From: JAHRVQ01 sp964548025
GTDB taxonomy: Bacteria; Pseudomonadota; Gammaproteobacteria; Pseudomonadales; Azotimanducaceae
Direction: 5' to 3'
Assembly: GCA_964548025.1 (NCBI GenBank)
Contig: CAZJRI010000050.1
Location: 1 to 31,569 of the forward strand
Length of the DNA: 31,569 nt
Shown: positions 7,149-15,301 of the stretch, piece after piece
How positions within the stretch are numbered: the stretch's first letter is position 1
Layout of the letters: each line of letters opens with the position of its first letter
Notes under the pieces: model-generated
Databases searched by the model: none
Told to the model about the DNA's origin: nothing
The model's input: the letters and a program-made list of their open reading frames with translations, nothing else
Position numbers and translations under genes: made by a program

Positions 7149-9146
7149 TTGAATCTAATCAATAGAGTTATTGTTATATCCACCTTCTGTATTCAATGCG
7201 TTCATGCGGGTTCCCTGCCCCTGACAGTGGAAGAAGTTCACGTCGATAGGGATTCAATCAGAATTATCGGTCTTAGTTTTTGCGGAGAGCCTGACAGAAC
7301 TCGTGCTCTACTGGGTTCGGATTCAGTTTCAGGTGATCTAGGCAGATTGGGCGACTGTGCTCGTCGTACCGATGGTCGGGATCAATTTTCTGTTGCAAAA
7401 CCTGCGGGATTCAAGTCCGGAAGCTATTTATTGATTGTAGAAAGTGCCTGTATAAAAGACAGCCGTGCTAAATCCAACAAAAACAAGAACAGCAAGAAAA
7501 GCGATAAAAGTAAGAAAAGCAAAAAGGTAAAACTGTGTAGAGACGATTTTGAATTTTCTTATACAGATATGACTCTTGCAGATGAGAAGATCGCTGAAAA
7601 CAGGGCTGGAATAGCAAATAATCTGGTGCTGATCAACGAGGTCGGCGCAATTGCGGATCAAAACTCTACCTCAATTACGAGCGAAGCCAGTCTCCGTCAT
7701 GATGCTGATGTGATATTGCGGAATTCGATTGCAGAGCAAGCTTTCCGTCGAGAAAGTGCAGATTCGATTTTACAGAACAACATTCTTGCTGAGTCGCGGG
7801 AACGAGCAGCAGCAGATTCAACCTTGCAGTTGAAACTGGATATTGAAAAGAGTCAAAGGACCTCTGCTGATACAGTTCAACAAGCCGAAATCACCAGTGA
7901 AATAGATAGCAGGATCTCTGCTGACGAAGAGTTGGATAGTCGTATCGATAAAGAAATCGATGAAAGAACGGCAGACAACTTACGATTGGAAAATGATATT
8001 AAGGTGGAATCAGACGCCAGGTTAGATGCAGATATCGTTCTTAAGGATAATCTGGTCACAGAAATCATGGCAAGAGAATCAGCAGTCGTGGATCTTGACG
8101 CTGATATTCAGAATGAAATAGATGAGAGAATTGCCGCCGACGATACCTTGCAGATTAGTATTGAAGATGAGGCAAGCATCCGGGCAGCGGCTGATGACAA
8201 TTTGCTGGCCGAAATTGAGAGCGAACAGTCTGCGAGAATTGCTGCCGATGATCAATTGCGAATGTCGCTCGATGCGCTTGGCCTTAGAGTCGACGGGCTT
8301 GAGAACCGGATTGTTGAAAATTACATCCGAATTGTATCAATACTTGATGATGAAACAGGGTTGGCAGCAGAAGTGGCGGCAAATGCAACTGCGATAAGTG
8401 ACCTCTCAGCTCAACATCGAGATGAAGTCGAGGCGATCAATGCTGAGATCATCGAGCTTCAGGTTGTGACAATACCGAACCTGCATCATGAGCTCAATGG
8501 TGAAATTGCAATATTGACTGCTGCAATTAATGGTGACGCAAGTGATATAGGATTGATCGCCAGGGTGGCAAATTTGTTGGCAGATGTATCTTCATTGGCT
8601 AGCGAGGAAGGCAGAGTTACCTCATTGGAAGATGATCTGAATGCCCTTGATGAACTGGCATTGGATCTACAGAATCAGTTAAGCGCGCTTGAAGTACGGA
8701 TTACTCAAACCGAAGATGACATTGTTGGTCTGACAACCATGGTTGAATCTCTCGGATCGCTAAGATCTTGTATAGCTGCACCTGCTGACAGAAATTGCGT
8801 GATCGTTGGGGGAGGCTGTTGGTGTTCCACTGACGACACCTATACGTCAGGCGCAGCAGTGTGCGGGTATCCACCAGGCTATGCTGGGACCTATTACTCC
8901 ATTACAGGTCGCAGATCAGACCACCCTGGTAGCGTCAGCAATGGAGATATGGCGAGATCAATCATTATCACGCTGGGAGTCACACCCCATCCGACATACT
9001 GCGCTCCGGGTTCTACCTGTTCGGCCGATTGTGCGACGAATATAAATCAGAACAATGGTGCCTGGGGGACAAGCCTGACCTGCTGGTCGGATGCACAGCG
9101 CTGGGCACGTGGGTTAAATATAGTTCGTTGTACCAATTTTGAATAA
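7149..9146 (+). CDS. Secreted fibrous coiled-coil protein with 18-residue repeats and cysteine-rich C-terminus
   Basis: The start is taken as TTG 7149: an in-frame TAA lies just upstream and no later start keeps the signal peptide (MNLINRVIVISTFCIQCVHA, cleavage near residue 20). The 665 residues comprise a beta-type N-terminal domain of about 130 residues, resembling IPT/TIG-like domains that end in SYLLTV...F. Within it lies a lysine/asparagine/serine-rich segment at roughly 108-130. Then come eleven 18-residue helical repeats (183-380), further coiled coil to about 535, and a C-terminal globular domain with many Cys, Gly, Thr and Trp. The layout (head, stalk, tip) is that of surface fibres or tail-fibre-like adhesins. 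No LPXTG, YadA anchor or autotransporter barrel is present, so surface attachment is unexplained. Function in adhesion is inferred. Confidence 0.8.
   Translation: MNLINRVIVISTFCIQCVHAGSLPLTVEEVHVDRDSIRIIGLSFCGEPDRTRALLGSDSVSGDLGRLGDCARRTDGRDQFSVAKPAGFKSGSYLLIVESACIKDSRAKSNKNKNSKKSDKSKKSKKVKLCRDDFEFSYTDMTLADEKIAENRAGIANNLVLINEVGAIADQNSTSITSEASLRHDADVILRNSIAEQAFRRESADSILQNNILAESRERAAADSTLQLKLDIEKSQRTSADTVQQAEITSEIDSRISADEELDSRIDKEIDERTADNLRLENDIKVESDARLDADIVLKDNLVTEIMARESAVVDLDADIQNEIDERIAADDTLQISIEDEASIRAAADDNLLAEIESEQSARIAADDQLRMSLDALGLRVDGLENRIVENYIRIVSILDDETGLAAEVAANATAISDLSAQHRDEVEAINAEIIELQVVTIPNLHHELNGEIAILTAAINGDASDIGLIARVANLLADVSSLASEEGRVTSLEDDLNALDELALDLQNQLSALEVRITQTEDDIVGLTTMVESLGSLRSCIAAPADRNCVIVGGGCWCSTDDTYTSGAAVCGYPPGYAGTYYSITGRRSDHPGSVSNGDMARSIIITLGVTPHPTYCAPGSTCSADCATNINQNNGAWGTSLTCWSDAQRWARGLNIVRCTNFE
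7695..8288 (+). repeat. Eleven consecutive 54-bp (18-residue) coding repeats
   Basis: Reading from R183, the protein divides into exactly eleven 18-residue units with no insertion or deletion. Arg is at position 1 in all units. Ala at position 4, Asp at 5, Leu at 8 and Ile/Leu at 12 are strongly preferred (for example RIAADDTLQISIEDEASI). The DNA has diverged between units, so this is an old protein-level repeat rather than a recent duplication. Eighteen residues equal five turns of a 3.6-residue helix, or a 7+11 coiled-coil pattern. Confidence 0.92.
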
Positions 9147-9354
9147 GTAATAATTTACATGGGCGCAGTTGGAGGAATCAAAAACGCATGACTCCAGACA
9201 AATTACATATTGCACCCAGGTTCTCAGGAAGTAGATGCATTTTGATTGCGATGTAAGATATAAAATCTACAAACAACTTTGATATGCAGCGATTTCAGAT
9301 GTCTGGTACAGGATATTGAGGGTAGGTTGGCTGTCCTTTAACATGATTTGCGGG
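9147..9354. other. Convergent intergenic region, no terminator seen
   Basis: About 208 bases separate the fibrous-protein gene from the oppositely oriented TIR gene. No stem-loop with a T-run was found on either strand and no ORF of coding character. Confidence 0.35.
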
Positions 9355-11499
9355 CTAGTCATCCAGCAGTTCACGCCAATCGGTGACCAGCACCTGCACC
9401 GGAGGTGCCGGGTACGTCACATTCATCATTACGATTTGGCTTTCGTCCGGTGAGACATCATAAACATCAAAATTTGGGCCTTCGGGTCCTCCCAGCTCAT
9501 AGACAAGGCGAGGCTCGCCTAGTGTTATACCGTTTTTCTCCATAACCGGTACGCGCATCAAACGATTAAGCGAAGTGACGTAAAGCGCTGACCCATCAGC
9601 AGACCAGGTTGGCCATGCCGCATTGGTGACCTCTACGCGGTGTCGGCGACCACCATCAGGAGGATACGCCCCGAGATAGACGTAGGAATCTCCTCCCGAT
9701 CTATCATTCCAGGCTAACCAGGCGCCATTGGGAGAGATTTTACCTCCAATTTCAGCGTGGTCGCTCCCCAGAATGATCTGTTGATGGCCGTTTTCTGTCA
9801 CCAAATGCAGGTCGCCAGCAGTCAAATCATTTAGCTGAGTGGAGAGTATTCCCTCGTCACTCCACTGACTTGGCCAAATAGAGCCTTCAAACTCAACCTT
9901 TATACTCATAGATTCGGAGGTATCTAAGCGCTGCGTCATGATTCCGGTGCCTAATTCCCAATAAGCTAACTGGGTGCCATCTGGTGACCAGACTGGAAAA
10001 TGACCATATTTAAAGCTCAGCTGACTTTCAGATCCTTTGTCGGTCAGATCATAGATCCAGATGTTAGGTTGACCATTTAGTGTTCGTACTACCGCCAACG
10101 ACTTTCCATCAGGGGAGAAACTCGGTGCGCTACTGCGTTCTTCAATGATCATCCGTGTTTCTCCGGTTGACTGATCCAAAAGCAACAAATTGTAATGGGC
10201 ACGTGAAAGTGATGAAAAAATAAGCGCGCCATTGGTGCTGATCGTAAAAGGAGAATGGGTCTCTTCAAATAGGGGGAGAGGATTGCCAGTGACTGTCAAG
10301 GTCTCTGGGTCGAAATCAACAGCCCAGATTGATCCTTTACTCCAATGACCTCTTTGAAACAGTAGTTTTCCATCAAGATAGTGTGGGTAATAGCCTTCTG
10401 TCACATAGTGAGATTCTCCAGAGCCGAGATCTCTTACCCATATACTCATGGCGCTCCTCGGACCACCGGCCTGGTAGAGGATCGCACCCGAGCCCGGGAG
10501 CACAAAGGGATGTCGATGAGACTCGTCCTTGTTGATACTCGTAATCGTGTCTATCTCACCACCACTCACCCGGACTCGACTGAGAGGATTTCTATAACCA
10601 TTGCTGAAAACAATAAAGTCATCGTCACCCCAACTCGCGCCGAACTTCAGATCGTCGACAGAGGCAATATCGACAGGATTACCTCCGCTCGACGGGCTGC
10701 GTTTGAGCTTGCCGTGCGCGTAGAATCCTATCCATTTTCCATTCGGTGAAAAAAACGGTGCCGTGGCGCCGTCTGTGCCAGGTAATTTAGTGGCGCGTCG
10801 TATGCCCACGTCCTGCATATACAAAAATGTGTCTCCAGCTTCCAGCCCGATAAATGCTATCTGTCGCCCGTCTGGAGATAATGCAATTCTTTGTTCCTGG
10901 CCAGGGTAGTGGTAATACGGCTGCAGGCTTAGCGGTACCTGCATCCCGGGAGGCGTCACATGTTTTTCAGGCCAGAACCAGAAACCTGCGGCAAAGACGC
11001 AAGAAAAAAGAGCAATATAAATCACATGTACAAGGAATGATGGGTAGTGTGTGCGCCTTCGTCGGTGTGTATGGGGAGACTGTCCCGATTCGACTGCAAC
11101 GTCAGAACCTATAACACGCGCTACTTCCTCAGAGACGCGGGCAAGGCTTTCTAAGTCTGCCATGTCGATAGTCTGACGACGCCGGAAGGCGAGCGGCAGA
11201 TCAACGTCATCGATGCGAACGGGGATCAATATGTTTCGTCTCAATCCCTCACTGGCCTCGTTTTTAACCCATTCTGATCCTACGGAATTATCAGACCAGA
11301 CAACCACGACACAGCGAGCCGCTGCTAAGGCATTCTCAATTGCGCTGTCGAATTCTGAACCAGCCGAAATCCGAGTGTCCCACCAAACGGAGTAACCAGA
11401 ATCCTCCAACTCTTTCACAAGGTTGGCGACGAAAGCACGATCTTCACGATTGTAGCTTACGAATATTTCCGCAGTATCCAGCATGAGTTCAGTACCCAC
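9355..11499 (-). CDS. TIR domain - transmembrane - WD40/TolB-like beta-propeller protein
   Basis: The 714-residue product starts with a TIR domain (about 9-113): IFVSYNREDRAFV, SGYSVWWD, then SAIENALAAARCVVVVWSDN and SEWVKNE. E81, four residues after W77, sits where the catalytic glutamate of NAD-cleaving TIR domains lies. An RRRR stretch (146-149) and one hydrophobic helix (about 154-176) follow, predicting TIR inside and the C-terminus in the periplasm. The rest contains at least seven PD40-type repeats: SPDGRQIAF, SPNGKWIGF, SPDGKSLAV, SPDGTQLAY, SPNGAWLAW, SADGSALYV and SPDESQIVM. Start GTG 11499 has AGGGA upstream; ATG 11484 (M6) is an alternative and would not alter the domains. A sensor with intracellular TIR output is inferred. 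No partner effector gene is adjacent. Confidence 0.9.
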   Translation of the reverse strand: MGTELMLDTAEIFVSYNREDRAFVANLVKELEDSGYSVWWDTRISAGSEFDSAIENALAAARCVVVVWSDNSVGSEWVKNEASEGLRRNILIPVRIDDVDLPLAFRRRQTIDMADLESLARVSEEVARVIGSDVAVESGQSPHTHRRRRTHYPSFLVHVIYIALFSCVFAAGFWFWPEKHVTPPGMQVPLSLQPYYHYPGQEQRIALSPDGRQIAFIGLEAGDTFLYMQDVGIRRATKLPGTDGATAPFFSPNGKWIGFYAHGKLKRSPSSGGNPVDIASVDDLKFGASWGDDDFIVFSNGYRNPLSRVRVSGGEIDTITSINKDESHRHPFVLPGSGAILYQAGGPRSAMSIWVRDLGSGESHYVTEGYYPHYLDGKLLFQRGHWSKGSIWAVDFDPETLTVTGNPLPLFEETHSPFTISTNGALIFSSLSRAHYNLLLLDQSTGETRMIIEERSSAPSFSPDGKSLAVVRTLNGQPNIWIYDLTDKGSESQLSFKYGHFPVWSPDGTQLAYWELGTGIMTQRLDTSESMSIKVEFEGSIWPSQWSDEGILSTQLNDLTAGDLHLVTENGHQQIILGSDHAEIGGKISPNGAWLAWNDRSGGDSYVYLGAYPPDGGRRHRVEVTNAAWPTWSADGSALYVTSLNRLMRVPVMEKNGITLGEPRLVYELGGPEGPNFDVYDVSPDESQIVMMNVTYPAPPVQVLVTDWRELLDD

Positions 11500-11541
11500 C
11501 TGTCCCTGAGTAGATTGGCAAAACGAATGCGTTCATTTGCA

Positions 11542-11568
11542 ATGACTAAGTATGACTGTTGTAGTCAT
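11542..11568. promoter_or_regulatory. Three ATGACT/AGTCAT boxes upstream of the TIR gene: putative operator
   Basis: ATGACT occurs at 11542-11547 and 11552-11557, and its reverse complement AGTCAT at 11563-11568; the spacings are 10 and 11 bases, about one DNA turn. The outer pair forms a 7-bp inverted repeat (ATGACTA/TAGTCAT) and the inner pair a 6-bp hairpin with a 5-base loop. The cluster lies 43-69 bases before the TIR start codon, in promoter position. Helical phasing favours a protein-binding site. Confidence 0.5.
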
Positions 11569-11737
11569 CCGTTAGCAAGTTTTTGGGTTTGGGGTCTAGT
11601 GACTTTAACGAATTGGACAGATCGCAAAACTGACTCTGCGCCAGATAAGATGATTGGTTGGTGGTCGAGGTGATATCACAAGGCACGTTCAAGAATATTG
11701 GACTGATGATCGCCCTTTATTGCCTGACCGAGTTTAT

Positions 11738-12916
11738 CTAACCAGTTTGGAACAGTTTATCCAAATCCTCATCGTCAGTTTCAAGAATCCGGTCAACCCA
11801 GCCATGAAAGTTGTGTCCTCCCGCCTCATTGCGACCGAACAGTACATGACTCTTAAAACCTGTCTCCAGGTTGAGTTGTTGTTTTAGCCCGGTTTTGTAG
11901 TCCTCCTCCTGAACGACATACTTTAGAAATTCAAACTGTTTTTTTGCAGCTTCAATCTGTTCATCTGCCGGTTCTTTCTCCATCAGGTAATTCTGAACGG
12001 TAACTGAATTACCGGGACTGTCACCTGGAAATAGCTGCGAGATCATGACGCCGCGCCCGCCACCGCCATCAAAACTTGCGATTGATATATGGGGGAAGAT
12101 TGTCCAGACGCCGTCCAGCAACGCTTTGGTCGGCCAGTCGTCATCTGCCATGCTCTCATATTTTGACAGCGATTGATCGGGCCCGGTCATGCGCTGGTGG
12201 GGGCCGAAGGCGTAATAAAGGGGTTTGTTAGGGAAGTTCGCGCCGAATGTATCTTTGTGCAGTATGGGTATGTGGTAGAGGTCGAGGTAACCATCGTAGG
12301 CGATTTTCCAGTTTGGTCCGACGATTTCTCTACTCTCGAAGTGATACCAGTCAGCGAACCCAAAGTGTTCAAGAAGGGCATCGTAACCGGAAAGAAATGT
12401 CTCAATATCCAGGGTTGAGTCCGGGTTGGTGATTACCCAGATCAAGCCTGCTCTCTCGAGACAGGGGAGTTCTACAAGACCGTGACAGCTTTTGTCGATC
12501 TCCCCGAATTCTTTGTTAGATAGGATTCCGAACAATTCACCTTCCTGATTAAAACTCCAGGCATGATAAGGGCAGGTAAATCGTGCGGTATTTCCACAGC
12601 CGTTATCCATTATCTGGGCGCCTCGATGACTGCACATATTCACATACGCTTTTACGCCGTTGGCTGTTCGGGTGATGAGCACGGGTACTCTGGCTGCAGT
12701 GATTGCTTTGTAGTCGCCTTCGTTCTTCAGTTCAGCGGTTGTAGCCAGCATTAACGGCAGGCGCCTGAAGATCTGCTTCATCTCAAGCTGCCAACGATTT
12801 TCTTCATAGTAGTTCGTGGCCGGGACCTTCAGAACATCATCCGTCTGATCGATAGTGCCCGCTTTAGCATGTGCTATGCCATGACGTGCCATTGCAACGA
12901 GTTGTGCTTTCGACAT
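11738..12916 (-). CDS. Rieske non-heme iron aromatic ring-hydroxylating oxygenase, alpha subunit
   Basis: This family hydroxylates aromatic or alicyclic substrates with O2 and electrons from a reductase. ATG 12916 is preferred over TTG 12946 because GGAGGA precedes it closely, giving 392 residues. The Rieske [2Fe-2S] ligands are C95-x-H97 and C115-x2-H118 (CSHRG ... CPYHAW). The mononuclear iron site is D212-x2-H215-x4-H220 (DLYHIPILH), with D212 in the place of the bridging aspartate. The third iron ligand was not placed. No beta subunit, ferredoxin or reductase gene is adjacent, so electrons must come from elsewhere or from a separate operon. It is divergent from cytochrome b561. Substrate is unknown. 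Confidence 0.93.
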   Translation of the reverse strand: MSKAQLVAMARHGIAHAKAGTIDQTDDVLKVPATNYYEENRWQLEMKQIFRRLPLMLATTAELKNEGDYKAITAARVPVLITRTANGVKAYVNMCSHRGAQIMDNGCGNTARFTCPYHAWSFNQEGELFGILSNKEFGEIDKSCHGLVELPCLERAGLIWVITNPDSTLDIETFLSGYDALLEHFGFADWYHFESREIVGPNWKIAYDGYLDLYHIPILHKDTFGANFPNKPLYYAFGPHQRMTGPDQSLSKYESMADDDWPTKALLDGVWTIFPHISIASFDGGGGRGVMISQLFPGDSPGNSVTVQNYLMEKEPADEQIEAAKKQFEFLKYVVQEEDYKTGLKQQLNLETGFKSHVLFGRNEAGGHNFHGWVDRILETDDEDLDKLFQTG

Positions 12917-12982
12917 CCATCCTCCAGGGTCAGAGAGATTGTTCAATACGGTTTCCAGTTAATAAGATTGAAGCTGGAAACA

Positions 12983-13012
12983 TTGACTCTCTTGTCATGA
13001 TTGGCATTAAAT
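12983..13012 (+). promoter_or_regulatory. Candidate promoter for the cytochrome b561 gene
   Basis: TTGACT (12983-12988) is a 5 of 6 match to a -35 box. TTAAAT (13007-13012), 18 bases further on, is a 4 of 6 match to a -10 box. It lies in the divergent region between the Rieske and b561 genes, 87 bases before the b561 start. The -10 is weak. Confidence 0.35.
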
Positions 13013-13098
13013 TGCCACAACCTCCGAAAAGATACCAAATTTCTCGGACTTTATGAACCGGTGGCATTCTATTCTGACCCTGATAACAGGAGTACCAA

Positions 13099-13647
13099 AT
13101 GTCCGAAATTCTAAAATTCGGCGCTACAGCAAAATGGTTACATTGGCTGGTAGCCTTAATCGTGATTATCATGCTCATATTCGGCCGAACGCTCGAATCC
13201 CTGCCGATCACGGAACGTGAGCAGATCATCATGGGGCATTCGGGTCTCGGCACCCTGGTGTTAATCTTCATGTTGTTTCGACTGGGGTGGCGACTGTCCC
13301 ACGAACCTCCAGGCCCGACAGGAGCCATGGGAATATGGCAAATTCGCCTCTCTGAAGCGATGGCCTGGGGATTCTACGGTTTACTCATCCTGCAACCAAT
13401 TTTCGGTATCATGCAGGCGATGTATCTGAGTGACTACGAGGTTGTAGCATTCGGCGTTATCGACTATTCGGCTTTGTCATCCAACGATGTAGACAAGGCG
13501 CGACTATTTCATATCCTGCACGGACTGAATGCCCTGGTATTGTCATTGATGGTGATAGGCCACATTATTGCGGCGTTCTATCACCACTGGTTTCAAAAAG
13601 ACGATGTACTTCGTCGAATGATTCCATTCGGTAAGGTGGAGCAGTAA
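13099..13647 (+). CDS. Cytochrome b561 family membrane protein
   Basis: The 182-residue protein is of usual length for bacterial b561 and has four hydrophobic helices, at about 16-29, 46-64, 90-110 and 140-163. Conserved histidines for two b hemes are at H15 (KWLHW), H47 (MGHSGLG), in LFHILHGLN and in VIGHIIAAF. These proteins move electrons from quinol or to periplasmic partners in the inner membrane. The ATG follows ACAGGAGTACCAA, giving a clear ribosome-binding site. It is divergent from the Rieske oxygenase and convergent with the transporter, whose stop is only 31 bases away. A functional link to the oxygenase is possible but not shown. Confidence 0.93.
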   Translation: MSEILKFGATAKWLHWLVALIVIIMLIFGRTLESLPITEREQIIMGHSGLGTLVLIFMLFRLGWRLSHEPPGPTGAMGIWQIRLSEAMAWGFYGLLILQPIFGIMQAMYLSDYEVVAFGVIDYSALSSNDVDKARLFHILHGLNALVLSLMVIGHIIAAFYHHWFQKDDVLRRMIPFGKVEQ

Positions 13648-13678
13648 GCAACACTGATAGATTGGCGAACAAACAGAT

Positions 13679-15139
13679 TTAAGTCAGATCTAGATTAGCG
13701 TCTGTTGTTCGACTATCTTCACCTCGCTCGGATAAGGTCTTGAGGTTTGAGCTATGATCGTGCCTGTTGATTTGATACTTCGATACAACCCATAGACCGG
13801 TGAGGAACAGCCCGCAATAGAGGGGCAGGAAGAAGGTGGCGAGATCAAATCTGATTTGATACGTCACCTGATCGACACTGGTCACACCGTCCAGACCTAC
13901 AAGAGAAACTATCGTTCCAGCACCGATGATACCGCCCGCCGAGATTGCCTTGCCCGCAAATCCCCGGGCTGCATAAAACAGTCCTTCCGAGCGCCGGGCA
14001 GTTGAAACTTCGCTGTCTTCAACGACGTCTGCCATCATTGAATCCAGAAGCACATTTCCGGTGATGGCACAAATAACTTCAGTCACGATGAAGAAGGTAT
14101 AGATATACAAGGCGAGCCAGCTACCCAGTGCGGGCCAAAAACCGCTCAGAAGTAGAATATAGGGTATCGGATAGAGAGCGATATTAACGAGTATTGCGCC
14201 GATAGCCGCACGTTTTTTGCCGTAGACACGTCCGAAGTATGGAGCAGCCCAATAGGCAAACAATGGCGAAATAAATACCCCAAGTCCGGGGACTGCAATC
14301 TGAGCGCCAGAGAAACCGAAGAAATAGGTCGTATTGTACAGATAGAGAGCCATCCCCAGTCCAGAGGCAATACCAACCGTTAGTCCATAGAAAAACAGGG
14401 CAGCAAAGTTTCGATTCTTTATCGACTGGAAGATCTGACGCAGTTCTCTCGTGATTTCGTTGAGTTTGAATTTCTCCTTTGGTGGCGGTATCGCAGATGC
14501 TCTTTTCTGGGTGCCGAGGGCTGAAGTTATGATCACAGTAGCGATCAGAATAGCGCCTACCGTGCCGTAGATTGAATAACCTGTCTGGACAGCCACGCCA
14601 TACGCGCCCACCCAAAAAGCAAAATTGACCGTATGGAGTCCATTACCCCCGTACCAGCCAAAGGCGTGTCGAAGCGCCAGCCATTTATTGCGGCGATCAT
14701 AGTCTGATTCAAGATCCGGAAGCAGTGCAGTGCTCGGTACCTCAAATAGCGTCGTCCCGGTTCTTATCAGCAATGCCATAACCAGCACGTACAAAAAGGT
14801 ATTGTCCTCATTGAGTTCAATAAACGGGTTAAACAACCCGTAGAAAGTAATCGGCAGGAGGAACAGTGCCGCATACATGAAGGGGTGCCGCCTGCCCAGT
14901 CGTGAATGTGTCTTATCGGACCAGTGACCCAGCAGCAGGTCGGAAACCGCATCCCACAGCATGGCGAGTGCAAGGGCAATTGAAGCAAGATAACCCGGTA
15001 TACCGAGTACCTGGTTTGAATAAATCAAAAGAAGGTAGCTGAATGCGTTGTTTTTGATGCCGTATGCGACGGAGGCAGAGCCGTAAAACCAGAATATAGG
15101 TTGTTTTTCTAATCGTTGGGTACTAATGGTCAATCTCAA
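13679..15139 (-). CDS. MFS transporter of the glycoside-pentoside-hexuronide:cation symporter (GPH) family
   Basis: The 486-residue polytopic membrane protein shows the GPH signature: WDAVSDLLLGHWSDKTHSRLGRRHPFM, seen here as WDAVSDLLLGHWSD then RLGRRHPF, at the helix 2-3 loop. About twelve hydrophobic segments can be read. Relatives such as MelB import sugars or related solutes with Na+ or H+. No ATG lies near the N-terminus: a TGA is two codons upstream of TTG 15139, and a second TTG lies at 15133, so a TTG start is required. No ribosome-binding site is obvious. The charged tail beyond about residue 455 is cytoplasmic. Substrate is unknown; neighbours do not define it. Confidence 0.88.
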   Translation of the reverse strand: MRLTISTQRLEKQPIFWFYGSASVAYGIKNNAFSYLLLIYSNQVLGIPGYLASIALALAMLWDAVSDLLLGHWSDKTHSRLGRRHPFMYAALFLLPITFYGLFNPFIELNEDNTFLYVLVMALLIRTGTTLFEVPSTALLPDLESDYDRRNKWLALRHAFGWYGGNGLHTVNFAFWVGAYGVAVQTGYSIYGTVGAILIATVIITSALGTQKRASAIPPPKEKFKLNEITRELRQIFQSIKNRNFAALFFYGLTVGIASGLGMALYLYNTTYFFGFSGAQIAVPGLGVFISPLFAYWAAPYFGRVYGKKRAAIGAILVNIALYPIPYILLLSGFWPALGSWLALYIYTFFIVTEVICAITGNVLLDSMMADVVEDSEVSTARRSEGLFYAARGFAGKAISAGGIIGAGTIVSLVGLDGVTSVDQVTYQIRFDLATFFLPLYCGLFLTGLWVVSKYQINRHDHSSNLKTLSERGEDSRTTDANLDLT

Positions 15140-15301
15140 TAATCACTAAACAAATATAAATAGCAGAACCACTAAAGAATATAAAGTATGTTCCAGGGTA
15201 TTCAGGGAAAAACACGGCAGGCAGTGATTGAATACGTAAGTCGAATTCTTGTTAGACTGCTGCCTGTTTCCCCAACCGGAAAACGGAGGAAATGGCGAGC
15301 A

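Noticed and set aside
9355..11499. Known TIR defence system such as Thoeris
   Set aside because: No ThsA-like, SAVED, STING or Argonaute gene is adjacent, and the propeller and membrane helix do not fit those systems.
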